Source: Cyanidium caldarium (taxonomy: Eukaryota; Rhodophyta; Bangiophyceae; Cyanidiales; Cyanidiaceae). Taken from it: DNA of 64,000 nucleotides. Under the pieces are notes generated by a model. The model was not told where the DNA came from, searched no databases, and saw only the letters and a program-made list of their open reading frames with translations. The stretch lies in NCBI GenBank assembly GCA_026184775.1, contig JANCYW010000003.1, forward strand, positions 186,001 through 250,000, in the 5' to 3' direction. Shown piece after piece: positions 36,310 to 45,058 of this stretch (the first letter of the stretch is position 1; every line of letters begins with the position of its first letter). A program made the position numbers and the translations under genes.

Positions 36310-37701
36310 ATGAACTGCGGCGCGACTCATGACATCGTATCGGACACCTTGCAGCTGGCGTGGGTGATGTGGGTACCCACCGCGGTGTGGGCCGGAAGGT
36401 GCTCCAGCGGCAGCACGGCTTCGGTCAAGCAAAACGCCCAATTGACAAGGCGTCGACGGCCGATGCGACTGGTCAAACCGCCGTTGGACCTCACGGCGGG
36501 CACCATGTTGGCGCAAACCAACTTTTTCACCGAGCGCGCCACTATCGGTTGCTCGGCGGCGCCTGCGGGAACGCAGCTGATAGGCGCGGGGCTGACGGGA
36601 CATGCCCGGTCAGCAGCGGGCGGCGTCGAGCGCGTTGCGGTGCTGTGGTTGCGCGTCGGGGAGAACTTGCGCCTGGATGATAACCCGACGTTGTTGGCTG
36701 CGATCGACGCGTTGAAGACGACGAACGGTGGCCAGCGAAAGTCACGGCCGCTCGATAACGTCGCGCTGCTGCCGGTGTTTGTGGCCACCCGCTGGGGCAC
36801 CGATGGCCGTCCATGGAGCCTCGAAGACGCTCAACACTTACGACAGACGCTGAATGCATTGCGCAGTGGCCTCGACGAGGCCGGCAGCGGTTTGGTCATT
36901 TTGGAGGCGGATGCGAGCGTGGACGACGATGCGTCACTCATGGCAGCTGCGGTCGGCCGCACGTTCGCGGCGCTGTTGCAGGCGCTGGATATGCGACACG
37001 TGCGCGGGGTTTTTTATCCGTGCGGGGTGACCCAGATGCAGCGGGCTGAGGAAGAGGCGGTGCGACAAGCGATCGCCGACCTGAACCAGCGCCGGGCGAC
37101 CGCTGAGCCTGACACCACCGGACCAGCCCACGTCGAGTGTCACGGTTTGCTGGACGCTGGCAGCACGTTGCATTCCATTGCGGCGCTGCCGTTCCCGGTG
37201 ACCGCAGTGCCCGACGATTGCGATGCGTTCGGGGCGGCGCTGACGCAACACGCTGTCGTCGCCGATGCCGCAGTGGACCGCCTGGCGCAACTGCCACCGT
37301 TGCCCCAGTCCTGCGGGTCGATGCGTTCCACCGCAGTGCACATTCCACCGCTCAACTGGCTGAGCGGCCCATGTGACGGGGAAGAGAGGGCGCATTGGCG
37401 GTCGCCGTCGACGCTTACCGATGGCTTCGATGGCGAGGCCGGCGCCGCGCAGTGTTTGCGCGGCTTTGCCACCGGCACCTCGCCCCTAGCACGCATCGCG
37501 CACGACGAGGTCGTGTCCGAGCTTGGCGGGGTGCTCTGCCGCGCGCTCCACATCGGCTGTTTGTCCCCGCGCCGTGTCTGGCAAGAGGTGTGCCAGCACA
37601 CGACCGCCAACTCGCTGCGTCGTCATTCGGCTTGGTGCGAGCTGCTGTTGCGCGACTTTTGTCGCCTGCTCACGTTGAAACGCGGCGTGCATCCGGCATG
37701 A
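36310..37701 (+). CDS. PHR2: PHR2-type photolyase/cryptochrome-like protein (short FAD region)
   Basis: The 463-residue protein has the N-terminal alpha/beta domain of photolyases and DASH cryptochromes (VAVLWLRVGENLRLDDNPTL, LLPVFVATRWG, GLVILEADASVDDDASL) at about 110-300. Only the first helices of the FAD domain follow (LGGVLCRALHIGCLSPRRVW then WCELLLRDFCRLLTLKRG), and it stops 4 residues later. Arabidopsis PHR2 ends at the same place (after a LLWRDFFRF-type block), so this is probably a natural short family and not a broken gene. FAD-contacting C-terminal helices are missing, so light-driven repair is doubtful. The N-terminal 100 residues may be a transit peptide. The role of PHR2 is not established. 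Confidence 0.78.
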   Translation: MNCGATHDIVSDTLQLAWVMWVPTAVWAGRCSSGSTASVKQNAQLTRRRRPMRLVKPPLDLTAGTMLAQTNFFTERATIGCSAAPAGTQLIGAGLTGHARSAAGGVERVAVLWLRVGENLRLDDNPTLLAAIDALKTTNGGQRKSRPLDNVALLPVFVATRWGTDGRPWSLEDAQHLRQTLNALRSGLDEAGSGLVILEADASVDDDASLMAAAVGRTFAALLQALDMRHVRGVFYPCGVTQMQRAEEEAVRQAIADLNQRRATAEPDTTGPAHVECHGLLDAGSTLHSIAALPFPVTAVPDDCDAFGAALTQHAVVADAAVDRLAQLPPLPQSCGSMRSTAVHIPPLNWLSGPCDGEERAHWRSPSTLTDGFDGEAGAAQCLRGFATGTSPLARIAHDEVVSELGGVLCRALHIGCLSPRRVWQEVCQHTTANSLRRHSAWCELLLRDFCRLLTLKRGVHPA

Positions 37702-37803
37702 GCACCGGCATCCGTGGGCGGTTTACCTAGGTTGGGGAAGCAGGCGCTTTCGCGACCTCAACATTCTGACTGGGTAAAAACAGACCGTCTCGTCGTGCGC
37801 ACC

Positions 37804-38205
37804 TCACCGCTCCCGCTCGGTGGAGACCGCAAACTCCTGCAACACCTCCAGCGGCACCACACGCAGGGTGTTCTCGTGACACGCCTCCAGTATCACTGGC
37901 GGCGCGACGCCGGCATCATACGCTTCCTTCCACCGCGACGCGCACAGACACCAGCGGTCGCCCGGCCGCAGACCCGGAAAACCGTACTGCGGTGCCGGGC
38001 TGGCCAGGTCGTTGCCGCGCGACCCGGTGAACCGCAGAAACTCGGTGGTCACCTCAGCGCACACCGTGTGCACGCCGATATCCTCCGGCCCGGTGGCGCA
38101 GTAGCCGTCGCGATAGAATCCGGTGCGCGGCGCCAGGCAGCAGGTTCGCAACGGCCCGCCGAGCACGTTGCGGCCGCGCGCGTACGCACTCTCTGAAACG
38201 GTCAT
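37804..38205 (-). CDS. DUF2237 family protein
   Basis: This 133-residue protein belongs to a conserved family of unknown function that is common in bacteria, including cyanobacteria. Hallmarks are NVLGGPLRTCCLAPRTGFYR, DGYCATGPEDIGVHTVCAEV, FLRFTGSRGNDLASPAPQYG and FPGLRPGDRWCLCASRWKEA. Four or more conserved cysteines (CC near 22-23, C36, C49, C85 and C87) suggest metal binding or redox chemistry, but this is inference. No leader is present before the domain, so it is probably cytosolic. A bacterial or plastid-ancestor origin is plausible. Confidence 0.92.
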   Translation of the reverse strand: MTVSESAYARGRNVLGGPLRTCCLAPRTGFYRDGYCATGPEDIGVHTVCAEVTTEFLRFTGSRGNDLASPAPQYGFPGLRPGDRWCLCASRWKEAYDAGVAPPVILEACHENTLRVVPLEVLQEFAVSTERER

Positions 38206-38516
38206 CGGAGCTGGATCGATGCGAAGAGGAGAGCTGTGATTTCGTGCAGGTAGATCGTTGTCACCGCAGCGACCGTGCTTTCTTTAACCCTTGCGATGAG
38301 CGACAACCGCCACCACCAGCGTGCGACGAGCAGCGGCGACGTCGCGAGCACTCGGCAGAGGCGCCTCGCGCGCTCGCCGCCTCCGTGAACCGGGGAATGC
38401 GACCGGAACGCGACCGGTCAACGATGGAGAGAGGAAGAAAGGAGCCGAGCAGTATGCGGACGAGGCCCCAGTTTGTGACCTTGGCGGCACATGGTACTCC
38501 CGTCCCTGCCTTTATT
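38206..38516. other. Tandem spacer DUF2237/GT23-like with AATAAA
   Basis: This 311-bp spacer between two minus-strand genes includes AATAAA directly after the upstream gene's stop codon and the DUF2237 promoter. No gene was recognised. Confidence 0.5.
38511..38516 (-). terminator. AATAAA polyadenylation-like signal
   Basis: On the minus strand the hexamer AATAAA directly follows the TAA stop of the glycosyltransferase-like gene. It is the canonical animal/plant poly(A) signal; usage in this organism is unknown. Confidence 0.4.
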
Positions 38517-40061
38517 TTAGGAGCGCAATCTACACTTGCCGAGGGCACGACACCGCGCGCCGACGTGGTCGCTGGTGATGTACGGACCCAGATAAGTGGT
38601 GTCGCCATCGACGTCGTGAAACGGCGGTAGCAGGTGGCGCGTATTGTTCATGTTCAGCTGCACGATGCGGTCGATGTTGGAGCTGAGGGTACCGATGGCC
38701 AGGCGGGCATCCATGAGCAGTTTCATCGAGGCAATGAGCACCAGGCCCTGGTCGTTTTGCAGGTGCTCCTCGCTGCTGATGGCATGCGCGGCCTCCGCGA
38801 CACCGGTCTGCACGAAGTAGTGCTGCGGCACTTGTATCAGCTGCATCGCCTCTGTCGGCAATTGTTGGCGTAGCGTCGCGACCATCGTGTCGTTATCCGT
38901 CGACACGAAAACCTTTCGCAAGCCCGTCACTGCCGCTGCGCGCCGCAGGATGCGCGCCCACTCGTCATCGAACAGCATGAAGCCCTCCTGCTTGTCTCCG
39001 TGTCGAATGTGGGCGCTGATGTATTGGCCCGGTGATAGATCGAGCTCGGTGGCGAAGGCGGCGGCCTGGCGTCGCGCCCGCGCATTCAGTCGAAACACGT
39101 ACATGCTGAGCAGCTTGCCGTAAAAGTAATCACCGCTGTCCTCGTCGGCGGGAACGCCCAGCACGTCGTGCGCCGCATGTCGATATGCCCGAAACTCGGC
39201 CCGCTTCGCTCCCAGCTCCTGGTGTAGCGCCGGTTCTTCGTGAATGCCGTACATGATGTCCATGTCCATGTTCAGGTCGCTGAGGGTGCAGTGCGACAGC
39301 GGCATCAGGTAGCACTCCAGGTTCTGTTCGGGACACTCATCGGGGCGTGTGGCGTATGACGTGATGCCCCACACCAGAAGCACACGCCCGCTCACCAGTG
39401 TTTTGGCGAGCAGATCGGTGAGCACGTTGATCTGCGAGCCGAGACCAAAGGGCCACCCGGTCCACAGATAGTAGCGTGCCTTGCGGCAGTCGTCCGGGTT
39501 TTGCAGCGCGTACAAACGAAGGAGCGCTCGGCGCATCTGGGCGGTGCGTTGCTGCAGAAAGCCGCATAGCGGCGCCGACCGGTCGCGGCAGTGCACTTCG
39601 GGTAGCACCTCGTCGAGATACTGGTGGAACTGGCGCCGCAGATTCCTACGGCGCCGCCAAAAGTCCGGCTCGATGTAGGACGGCGGCGGCAGGCGGCCGC
39701 TACCCAGCAGCTGCAACAAGAGGGACCGATTCGGGGCTGCCACTTTCGCCGTTCTGGTACAGTTGGCGCTCCGATTCACCGGGGCACCCAAGTGAAGGAG
39801 AAACGCTGGATCGGCCGACTGGCTCCCTGCCAGCGACGAGCGCGCCTCTTTCGATAAGAGGTAGGCGTCCACGGCCGAGGCGAGCCAGAGTGCCGCGCAG
39901 ATGAAGGCCAGGGACAGAAGCCGCAAGCTTGTGAACGTCGCAGGCACAGGCTTTCCTCTCTCGGGGGAGCCCATCTTCGGAGGACGTTCACCTTGCGACG
40001 ACCAAAGGTGCTGCACCTTGACAGGACACCAGTCTGCGCACAAGTCACTTCCTCTGTTCAT
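38517..40061 (-). CDS. FUT8-like (GT23-type) fucosyltransferase, type II membrane protein
   Basis: This is a predicted Golgi glycosyltransferase of 514 residues. One membrane anchor lies at about 47-69 (LRLLSLAFICAALWLASAVD) after a short cytosolic tail, giving type II topology. The luminal part has the GT23 pattern: a GW-x-G-x-GSQ motif (TGWPFGLGSQINVLTDLLAK) and the GDP-fucose-site motif YISAHIRHGDKQEG (HxRxxDK is the FUT8 form; here HIRHGDK). It then shows VFVSTDNDTMVATLRQQLP and ASMKLLMDARLAIGTLSSNI, matching the order in FUT8. No SH3 domain follows. Two NRS motifs in the stem are N-glycosylation candidates. The acceptor is unknown. Met30 is an alternative start. Confidence 0.7.
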   Translation of the reverse strand: MNRGSDLCADWCPVKVQHLWSSQGERPPKMGSPERGKPVPATFTSLRLLSLAFICAALWLASAVDAYLLSKEARSSLAGSQSADPAFLLHLGAPVNRSANCTRTAKVAAPNRSLLLQLLGSGRLPPPSYIEPDFWRRRRNLRRQFHQYLDEVLPEVHCRDRSAPLCGFLQQRTAQMRRALLRLYALQNPDDCRKARYYLWTGWPFGLGSQINVLTDLLAKTLVSGRVLLVWGITSYATRPDECPEQNLECYLMPLSHCTLSDLNMDMDIMYGIHEEPALHQELGAKRAEFRAYRHAAHDVLGVPADEDSGDYFYGKLLSMYVFRLNARARRQAAAFATELDLSPGQYISAHIRHGDKQEGFMLFDDEWARILRRAAAVTGLRKVFVSTDNDTMVATLRQQLPTEAMQLIQVPQHYFVQTGVAEAAHAISSEEHLQNDQGLVLIASMKLLMDARLAIGTLSSNIDRIVQLNMNNTRHLLPPFHDVDGDTTYLGPYITSDHVGARCRALGKCRLRS

Positions 40062-40143
40062 CTTTGCTGTCCAGCTTGACCACCCTGCTCCCCTTTTTCG
40101 ACCTTCCCCTCCGCTCCTCCAGCGCTCGTCATCGCCCTTTCGA
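40062..40143. promoter_or_regulatory. Divergent 82-bp promoter spacer
   Basis: Only 82 bp separate the start codons of the GT23-like gene and the IQ-motif gene. The plus strand is pyrimidine-rich before the IQ start. Confidence 0.4.
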
Positions 40144-42651
40144 ATGCTTCGGCCACGCGCTCAGCCGATGAAACCCGTTTTGGCTCTTACGCGGCACCCC
40201 TCCATGAGCACCGCCTTTGAGCGCGCTCGGAGGTTGTTCGAGCCTGGGTTGCGGGATAGCGCACCCCAGCAATCTGCCAGTTTCAACTTTCAGCCGGGGA
40301 GGCGTGCGGCGTCGGAGGAAGGGCCGATCAAGCCGGGCTCGCCGTACGCGACACCGGCGGCCACTGCGCGCGGTCAACCGCCCTCGCTAGCCGAGTTTGA
40401 GGCGCGCACCGGACGCGCTGCGCCTACGCCCACCCTCAATGTTGCCAGCGGCGATGGCGGCCAATTTGGCAACGGTGGGCATTCCGGAGGCGCCAGCGGT
40501 TCATCGTCTGGCGGCGCGTCGTCCAGCCTGGCCGACGCGCGGGCGGTATGGCGCGAAGTGAGCGCAACGCCGCAATCACGGCGCCCGGAGCGGTACGAGG
40601 CTCTGGAGTTGGTGCGGGACGGCAAACGCTTTTCTCGCGTGTGCGCGGACGCTCGGAAGCGACACATCTGGCGGGTGACGCTGCAACGGGATCTGGGCGC
40701 GGTGACGCTGCCCAACGCGTCCGAGGTGCTAGAGGATGTCGGGCTGGGCGTGGAAAGTTCGTCGCGCTCTAGCTGGCGCAGCGCCGGTGCGTTGATCAGC
40801 GGCGCGATGACGTACCCACGCTCAGCCTACGTGGGTATCTGTGACGAGCGCCTCTACTTTTTCGGCGAGCCGCTGCATGCTTTCGTGATGGGTGCGGCAC
40901 CGGCCGAGACGTCGCCGGCGGGGGCGGCACCCGATGCCGCTCCGGCCCACTGCGTGCCGCGTCTCATGAGCGGCGCCGGCAGCGCGGCACTGGGCGCAGT
41001 GCCGCTGGCGACGTGTCATGTGCTGTTGGCTGGAGCTGGCAGCGGAGACGGCGGCCATGCCACGGCGGCCTCGCCCTCGCCCAAGAAAAGCGCATCGCGG
41101 CCAGACCGACAACGAGGGACCGGCGTCCCGGAAACGCTGCGCCTGGAGTTGCCCTGCTGCGCATTTTTGCTGCGCTTCGAGTCCGCGGCCGAGGCCACCC
41201 ATTTCGGTACGTTGTTCGCACAGCAGAAGGAGGCCGCGGTGCTGTGTGCGCGCGTCCGTCACTGGGCGGCCACGGCGTTGCAAGCGACATGGCGAGGTGC
41301 GCGTGTGCGGATGCAGCGCCAACGCACTGATCGCGGCGGGCCATCCGGCACCGGTGGTGCCCAACGCGGCCGCGTGGCCCGCCGGCTGCTGCAGCTGCTC
41401 GACGCCGAAAGCCTGCCACCGGAACGCGCCGCGCTGCTCATTCAGTCGGCTTATCGAGGCTATCTCGGTCGCCAGCTGTGTGCCCGTATGGAGAAAGCCT
41501 ACTCCATCGCTCGACAGCGACGGATGAATTGTCGCATCGAGGGCAGCTGTCTGGTGGGTTCACCGTTGGTGGCCAAAGCGTGGATTCGCTGCGGACTGGT
41601 GTCCATTCAGTGGTCGCGCAGCGAGACACTGCAACCCACAACGGGTACAAGTGGCGCACCGCACAGCTGGGAGCCGATTCCGGGCGCCCAGCAGCGCATT
41701 TACGTACCCACTGGCAAGGATCTGTCGCGGGTGTTGTCGGTGCGGTGGACGGTGCGCAGCGTGCGCGCTGGCGCGGTGATCGACTTGTTTGAGGCCATCA
41801 CCCGGCCGATCGACCTGGATGTGGCCAGCGAGGAGGCCACCATCCTGCAGAGCATCGAGCGGCGACCGCGTTTCGCGGCGCTGTGCGTGCGTTTGTTTGG
41901 TCGGGCCGGCCAGACGACCGTCGCCTCCGCTGTCCACGCCACGTGGTTGCATGCCGGTGATCGCTGTCATCTGGCACTGGAGAGCAAGCAAGTGGCCATT
42001 CGGCCGGCCACCGCCGCCACCCCCGAACACTCCGTCAATCACAGTACAGCGTCGTCGTCGTCGTCGTCGTCATCAACGCCGATGGAGTGGTGCATTCCGT
42101 ACGAGTTTGTGGAGGTGGATGTCAAGCACACCGCCGACCCGGCGGTGGCGCTGTTGACCATAGGCGACGCTCGCGAGGAGGTCATCCTAGAGCTGCAAGC
42201 AGAGCACACCGCGCAACGCAACGTGGCAGTGGTGCTACTCGATCGCATGCGCCTGTCGGCGGCGGCTCGCAGCTGGGATGCGGCCACCAACAGCGGCATC
42301 GGCCGGTTTGCGCGGGCTGCCGCCGCCGCCGCCTCGGGCATGACCGCCACGGCGCCGATGGGAGACGAGGTGATGAACGGGCACATCGACGCCGTGACCG
42401 TGTCCGCGCCCCATGCGTCCCTACCCATCGCGCGCCATCAGCGGCGACGACGCGGCAAAATCGTCCAATCGGGCGGCATGCTCCAACGCCTCAGCCGCAG
42501 CTTCGCCGCCTTCCGGTTGGCGCCGCGAACATCCACCGCCACCGACAGTGAAGTCGGGGAGGCAGTGCCGCCAGCGCTGGACGTCGACGAAGCGCACACC
42601 GATCCATCGCTCACTCCACTCATAGAGCGTTTCCGAAAACGGCTCGTCTAA
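40144..42651 (+). CDS. Orphan protein with PH-like region and two IQ motifs
   Basis: The 835-residue protein is not assigned to a known gene. Residues 150-370 contain beta-rich pieces (HIWRVTLQRDLGAVTLPN, AYVGICDERLYFFGEPLHAF, CCAFLLRFESAAEATHFGTL) that could fold as a PH-like domain. Two IQ motifs for calmodulin/centrin-type partners follow at about 373-400 (HWAATALQATWRGARVRMQR) and 428-452 (ALLIQSAYRGYLGRQLCARM). After that, two or more Ig-like units (CRIEGSCLVGSPLVAKAWIR, then VSIQWSR) recall the A9 repeats of plant AIR9, a microtubule-associated protein. A basic C-terminus ends in ERFRKRLV. I start at 40144 because earlier in-frame ATGs overlap the divergent GT gene. Confidence 0.6.
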   Translation: MLRPRAQPMKPVLALTRHPSMSTAFERARRLFEPGLRDSAPQQSASFNFQPGRRAASEEGPIKPGSPYATPAATARGQPPSLAEFEARTGRAAPTPTLNVASGDGGQFGNGGHSGGASGSSSGGASSSLADARAVWREVSATPQSRRPERYEALELVRDGKRFSRVCADARKRHIWRVTLQRDLGAVTLPNASEVLEDVGLGVESSSRSSWRSAGALISGAMTYPRSAYVGICDERLYFFGEPLHAFVMGAAPAETSPAGAAPDAAPAHCVPRLMSGAGSAALGAVPLATCHVLLAGAGSGDGGHATAASPSPKKSASRPDRQRGTGVPETLRLELPCCAFLLRFESAAEATHFGTLFAQQKEAAVLCARVRHWAATALQATWRGARVRMQRQRTDRGGPSGTGGAQRGRVARRLLQLLDAESLPPERAALLIQSAYRGYLGRQLCARMEKAYSIARQRRMNCRIEGSCLVGSPLVAKAWIRCGLVSIQWSRSETLQPTTGTSGAPHSWEPIPGAQQRIYVPTGKDLSRVLSVRWTVRSVRAGAVIDLFEAITRPIDLDVASEEATILQSIERRPRFAALCVRLFGRAGQTTVASAVHATWLHAGDRCHLALESKQVAIRPATAATPEHSVNHSTASSSSSSSSTPMEWCIPYEFVEVDVKHTADPAVALLTIGDAREEVILELQAEHTAQRNVAVVLLDRMRLSAAARSWDAATNSGIGRFARAAAAAASGMTATAPMGDEVMNGHIDAVTVSAPHASLPIARHQRRRRGKIVQSGGMLQRLSRSFAAFRLAPRTSTATDSEVGEAVPPALDVDEAHTDPSLTPLIERFRKRLV

Positions 42652-42666
42652 ATCGGGAAACAACGT

Positions 42667-42739
42667 CGAGAGAGAGAGAGAGAGGCGAGAGAGGTTTTGC
42701 GAGACGCGGGCACCACACGCATCCCCTCTCTCTCTCTCG
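42667..42739. repeat. GA/CT inverted repeat
   Basis: A GA run (42668-42685) and a CT run (42725-42738) flank about 40 bp and can form a 13-14 bp perfect stem in several registers. It lies just after the stop of the IQ-motif gene in the 188-bp spacer before the next tandem gene. Confidence 0.8.
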
Positions 42740-42839
42740 CGGGTCGCAATGTTCCTGCCATTTTTCGCTCGAGTCGCGCGCGGGCGGTCGTTTACGGTTG
42801 GCGTCTCAAGCGATCCGGGTTCACTCCGGGAGGACTGCG

Positions 42840-44978
42840 ATGAACTCGATATGCACGGCTACGTTCGGGCTTCCCCGGGACGTGCAACCGCGGCAAGTGG
42901 TGATGCCGTGGATGCGCTCTACCGAAGACGTTCTGGCGCGCCCGGAATGGGTGTGGGCCACCACCGAGCACGGTTTGAGCGTCATGCAGTGCGCGCCCGA
43001 CGGCGGACCCGATGCCGATTGGTACTTGTTGGACGAGGAAGGCGGCGGCGCCGAGTATAGTTTCTTGCGGGCGGTGCCGGGCGGTGTGGTGGCCGGTGCC
43101 GCTACGGGCAGTGTGTTGCTGCTGGTGTGGTGCGGGGAGGGAGCGACCGGTTCCGATGGCACGGAGCCGTCCAAGTATCATCGGGCACATATCGATATCA
43201 CTCGGTTGCAACGAGCACCGCTGCAGAGCTTGGAGGTGTTGTCGGCATTGCATGCAGACGAGGAACGATGGAACGAGTTGGTGCTGGTTTGCGGCTTTCA
43301 GGCGCGACCGGCACACCTGATCCACCTCACTCGCGCCGAGACGCCGAGAATGTCGGCGCCTATCGCCTACATCTCGCGCTCCGTGGAGCTGGTGGACGGT
43401 GCGGTGAGCGTCACCTGCTGGGCATACGATGCCGACGCCGACACGATATGGGGAGGAGCGGCGGATGGCACCGTGGCCGCCTGGCACCTCCGCAGCGGCC
43501 AGTGCCTCTGTCGCCTCTATCATCCGCTCAAAACGGCGACCGCGTTGGCCCTATTCCAGCGCCGTCTTGAGTTGTTTGTCGGGTTGAACGACGGCACCGT
43601 ACATTTGTACATCATCGGTGGCCGCGGCGCCGCGGAGGACCAGGCACCGATGCGGGCACGCCACCTGACCGAGTTGGAGACGCACCAACGCACGCCGGTG
43701 ACGGATATTCGCATTGCCGAATCCCACCTGCTGGTGGGCACCCAGGACGGCACCGTAGAGGTGTGGTACCTGGCGGCGGGCACGCGCGAGGCCGCCCTAC
43801 GTGACGGGGTGCACTTGGCGGCGGCGGCGGCCGCGGCACCCGTACGGTTGATTCACGTGCATCGACCGTTCCCGTACGTGATCACCCACGGCGAGGGCGA
43901 GCGCTGCCTGCGCATGTGGCTGCTGCCGTCGTTGCTGCGGGCGGTATTGTTGGAGCGCTGGGGATTGGAGCCGATTGCCGGTGGCGGGGTGAAAGGCTGG
44001 GGCGAGGAGGGACACGAGCGGAGCGACGCGCTCGCGGCAAGATCCACGCTGACACCGACACCATCGCCCCGCTCCGACTCGTCGACGGTGGTGCCTGCAT
44101 CGGCGACCACCTGGCACAACACGGAACCGTATCAAGAGCAGATGCGAACGCTGGTGCAACAGTGTGCCGACCTGCAACAGGCACTGAGCGCCGCGGAGAG
44201 GGCGCGCGATCAGGCGGTCGCCGCGCAGGAACAACAGGCGCACCGGGTTGCCGCCCGTCTGGCCACTTACTCGGCGGCGTTGGAGTGCGGCCTGCAAATG
44301 GTGGAGGAGCAGCTGGAAGAGCTGCAGGAGCAATTCGGGTGCTTTCGCCACCTGCTGGAGGCATTCTGGTCAGCCGAAGCGACCGCCGCGCCGGGTCACC
44401 CCGAGGCAGAGGACGCCGCGGTGGCGCCGACGGAGGACAGCCGCGAACTGCATCGCCGCGCCGACCACGCGCTGCTCGCACAAGCAGTGGAGTCTTTAGG
44501 GTGGCGACTGCAAGACGCCCGGCAACACGCGCAACAGAGCCTTCGAGCGCTGGAGCGCGACCTGCCTCCCTTGGCGGCAACGATACAAGCGCACCTGCCG
44601 GGCGCTCGCATCGCCGATGTGGACGCCGCGCTCTCCGGTCATGCTCCCGATAGTGTGCGGGCGGCGCTGCAACGGGAGCATCTGCGCGCCGATCACGCCC
44701 GCATCGAAGCCCTGGAGCGCGAGCACGCCGAGGCTGTGACCCGGCTGCATCACGACAACGCTTCGCTGGCGCGCGAAGTGGGCCGTCTGCAGCGAGCCAT
44801 GGAGCGGCTGCTGCAGCAGAACGAGCACCTATCCGGTGAGCACGCTCGCCTGCAGGAGCAACTTCAGCGGGAATCGGAGCGCAGCGCCCGATTTCGACAA
44901 CAGCTCACCCGCGCCACCCAAGTGGCCGCATCGGTCGCCCCTCACGCGCTCTCTGCTCAGCGACTGGAAACGAGGTAG
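42840..44978 (+). CDS. Orphan beta-propeller plus C-terminal coiled-coil protein
   Basis: The 712-residue protein has a WD40-like propeller over about residues 20-370. Blades include WAYDADADTIWGGAADGTVA with AWHLRSGQCLCRLY, FVGLNDGTVHLYII and HLLVGTQDGTVEVWYLAAGT. After a Ser/Thr/Pro linker (390-425) the rest is long coiled coil (about 430-690; QMRTLVQQCADLQQALSAAE, REVGRLQRAMERLLQQNEHL), broken near 540. Propeller-then-coil is seen in NEDD1, POC1 and coronins, but none of their signatures is present. The first ATG is used. It follows the IQ-motif gene in tandem; whether the two work together is unknown. Confidence 0.6.
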   Translation: MNSICTATFGLPRDVQPRQVVMPWMRSTEDVLARPEWVWATTEHGLSVMQCAPDGGPDADWYLLDEEGGGAEYSFLRAVPGGVVAGAATGSVLLLVWCGEGATGSDGTEPSKYHRAHIDITRLQRAPLQSLEVLSALHADEERWNELVLVCGFQARPAHLIHLTRAETPRMSAPIAYISRSVELVDGAVSVTCWAYDADADTIWGGAADGTVAAWHLRSGQCLCRLYHPLKTATALALFQRRLELFVGLNDGTVHLYIIGGRGAAEDQAPMRARHLTELETHQRTPVTDIRIAESHLLVGTQDGTVEVWYLAAGTREAALRDGVHLAAAAAAAPVRLIHVHRPFPYVITHGEGERCLRMWLLPSLLRAVLLERWGLEPIAGGGVKGWGEEGHERSDALAARSTLTPTPSPRSDSSTVVPASATTWHNTEPYQEQMRTLVQQCADLQQALSAAERARDQAVAAQEQQAHRVAARLATYSAALECGLQMVEEQLEELQEQFGCFRHLLEAFWSAEATAAPGHPEAEDAAVAPTEDSRELHRRADHALLAQAVESLGWRLQDARQHAQQSLRALERDLPPLAATIQAHLPGARIADVDAALSGHAPDSVRAALQREHLRADHARIEALEREHAEAVTRLHHDNASLAREVGRLQRAMERLLQQNEHLSGEHARLQEQLQRESERSARFRQQLTRATQVAASVAPHALSAQRLETR

Positions 44979-45058
44979 TGGGCGAAATGGGGTTGGTGTG
45001 GAAAACAGTGCATGCGCCAACGTTCCAGGACACATCTCATGGCCGTGGTCGCTCCCCG

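Noticed and set aside
36310-37701. PHR2-like gene as a broken DASH cryptochrome
   Set aside because: The end point matches Arabidopsis PHR2, and the frame is clean throughout, so a natural short family is more likely.
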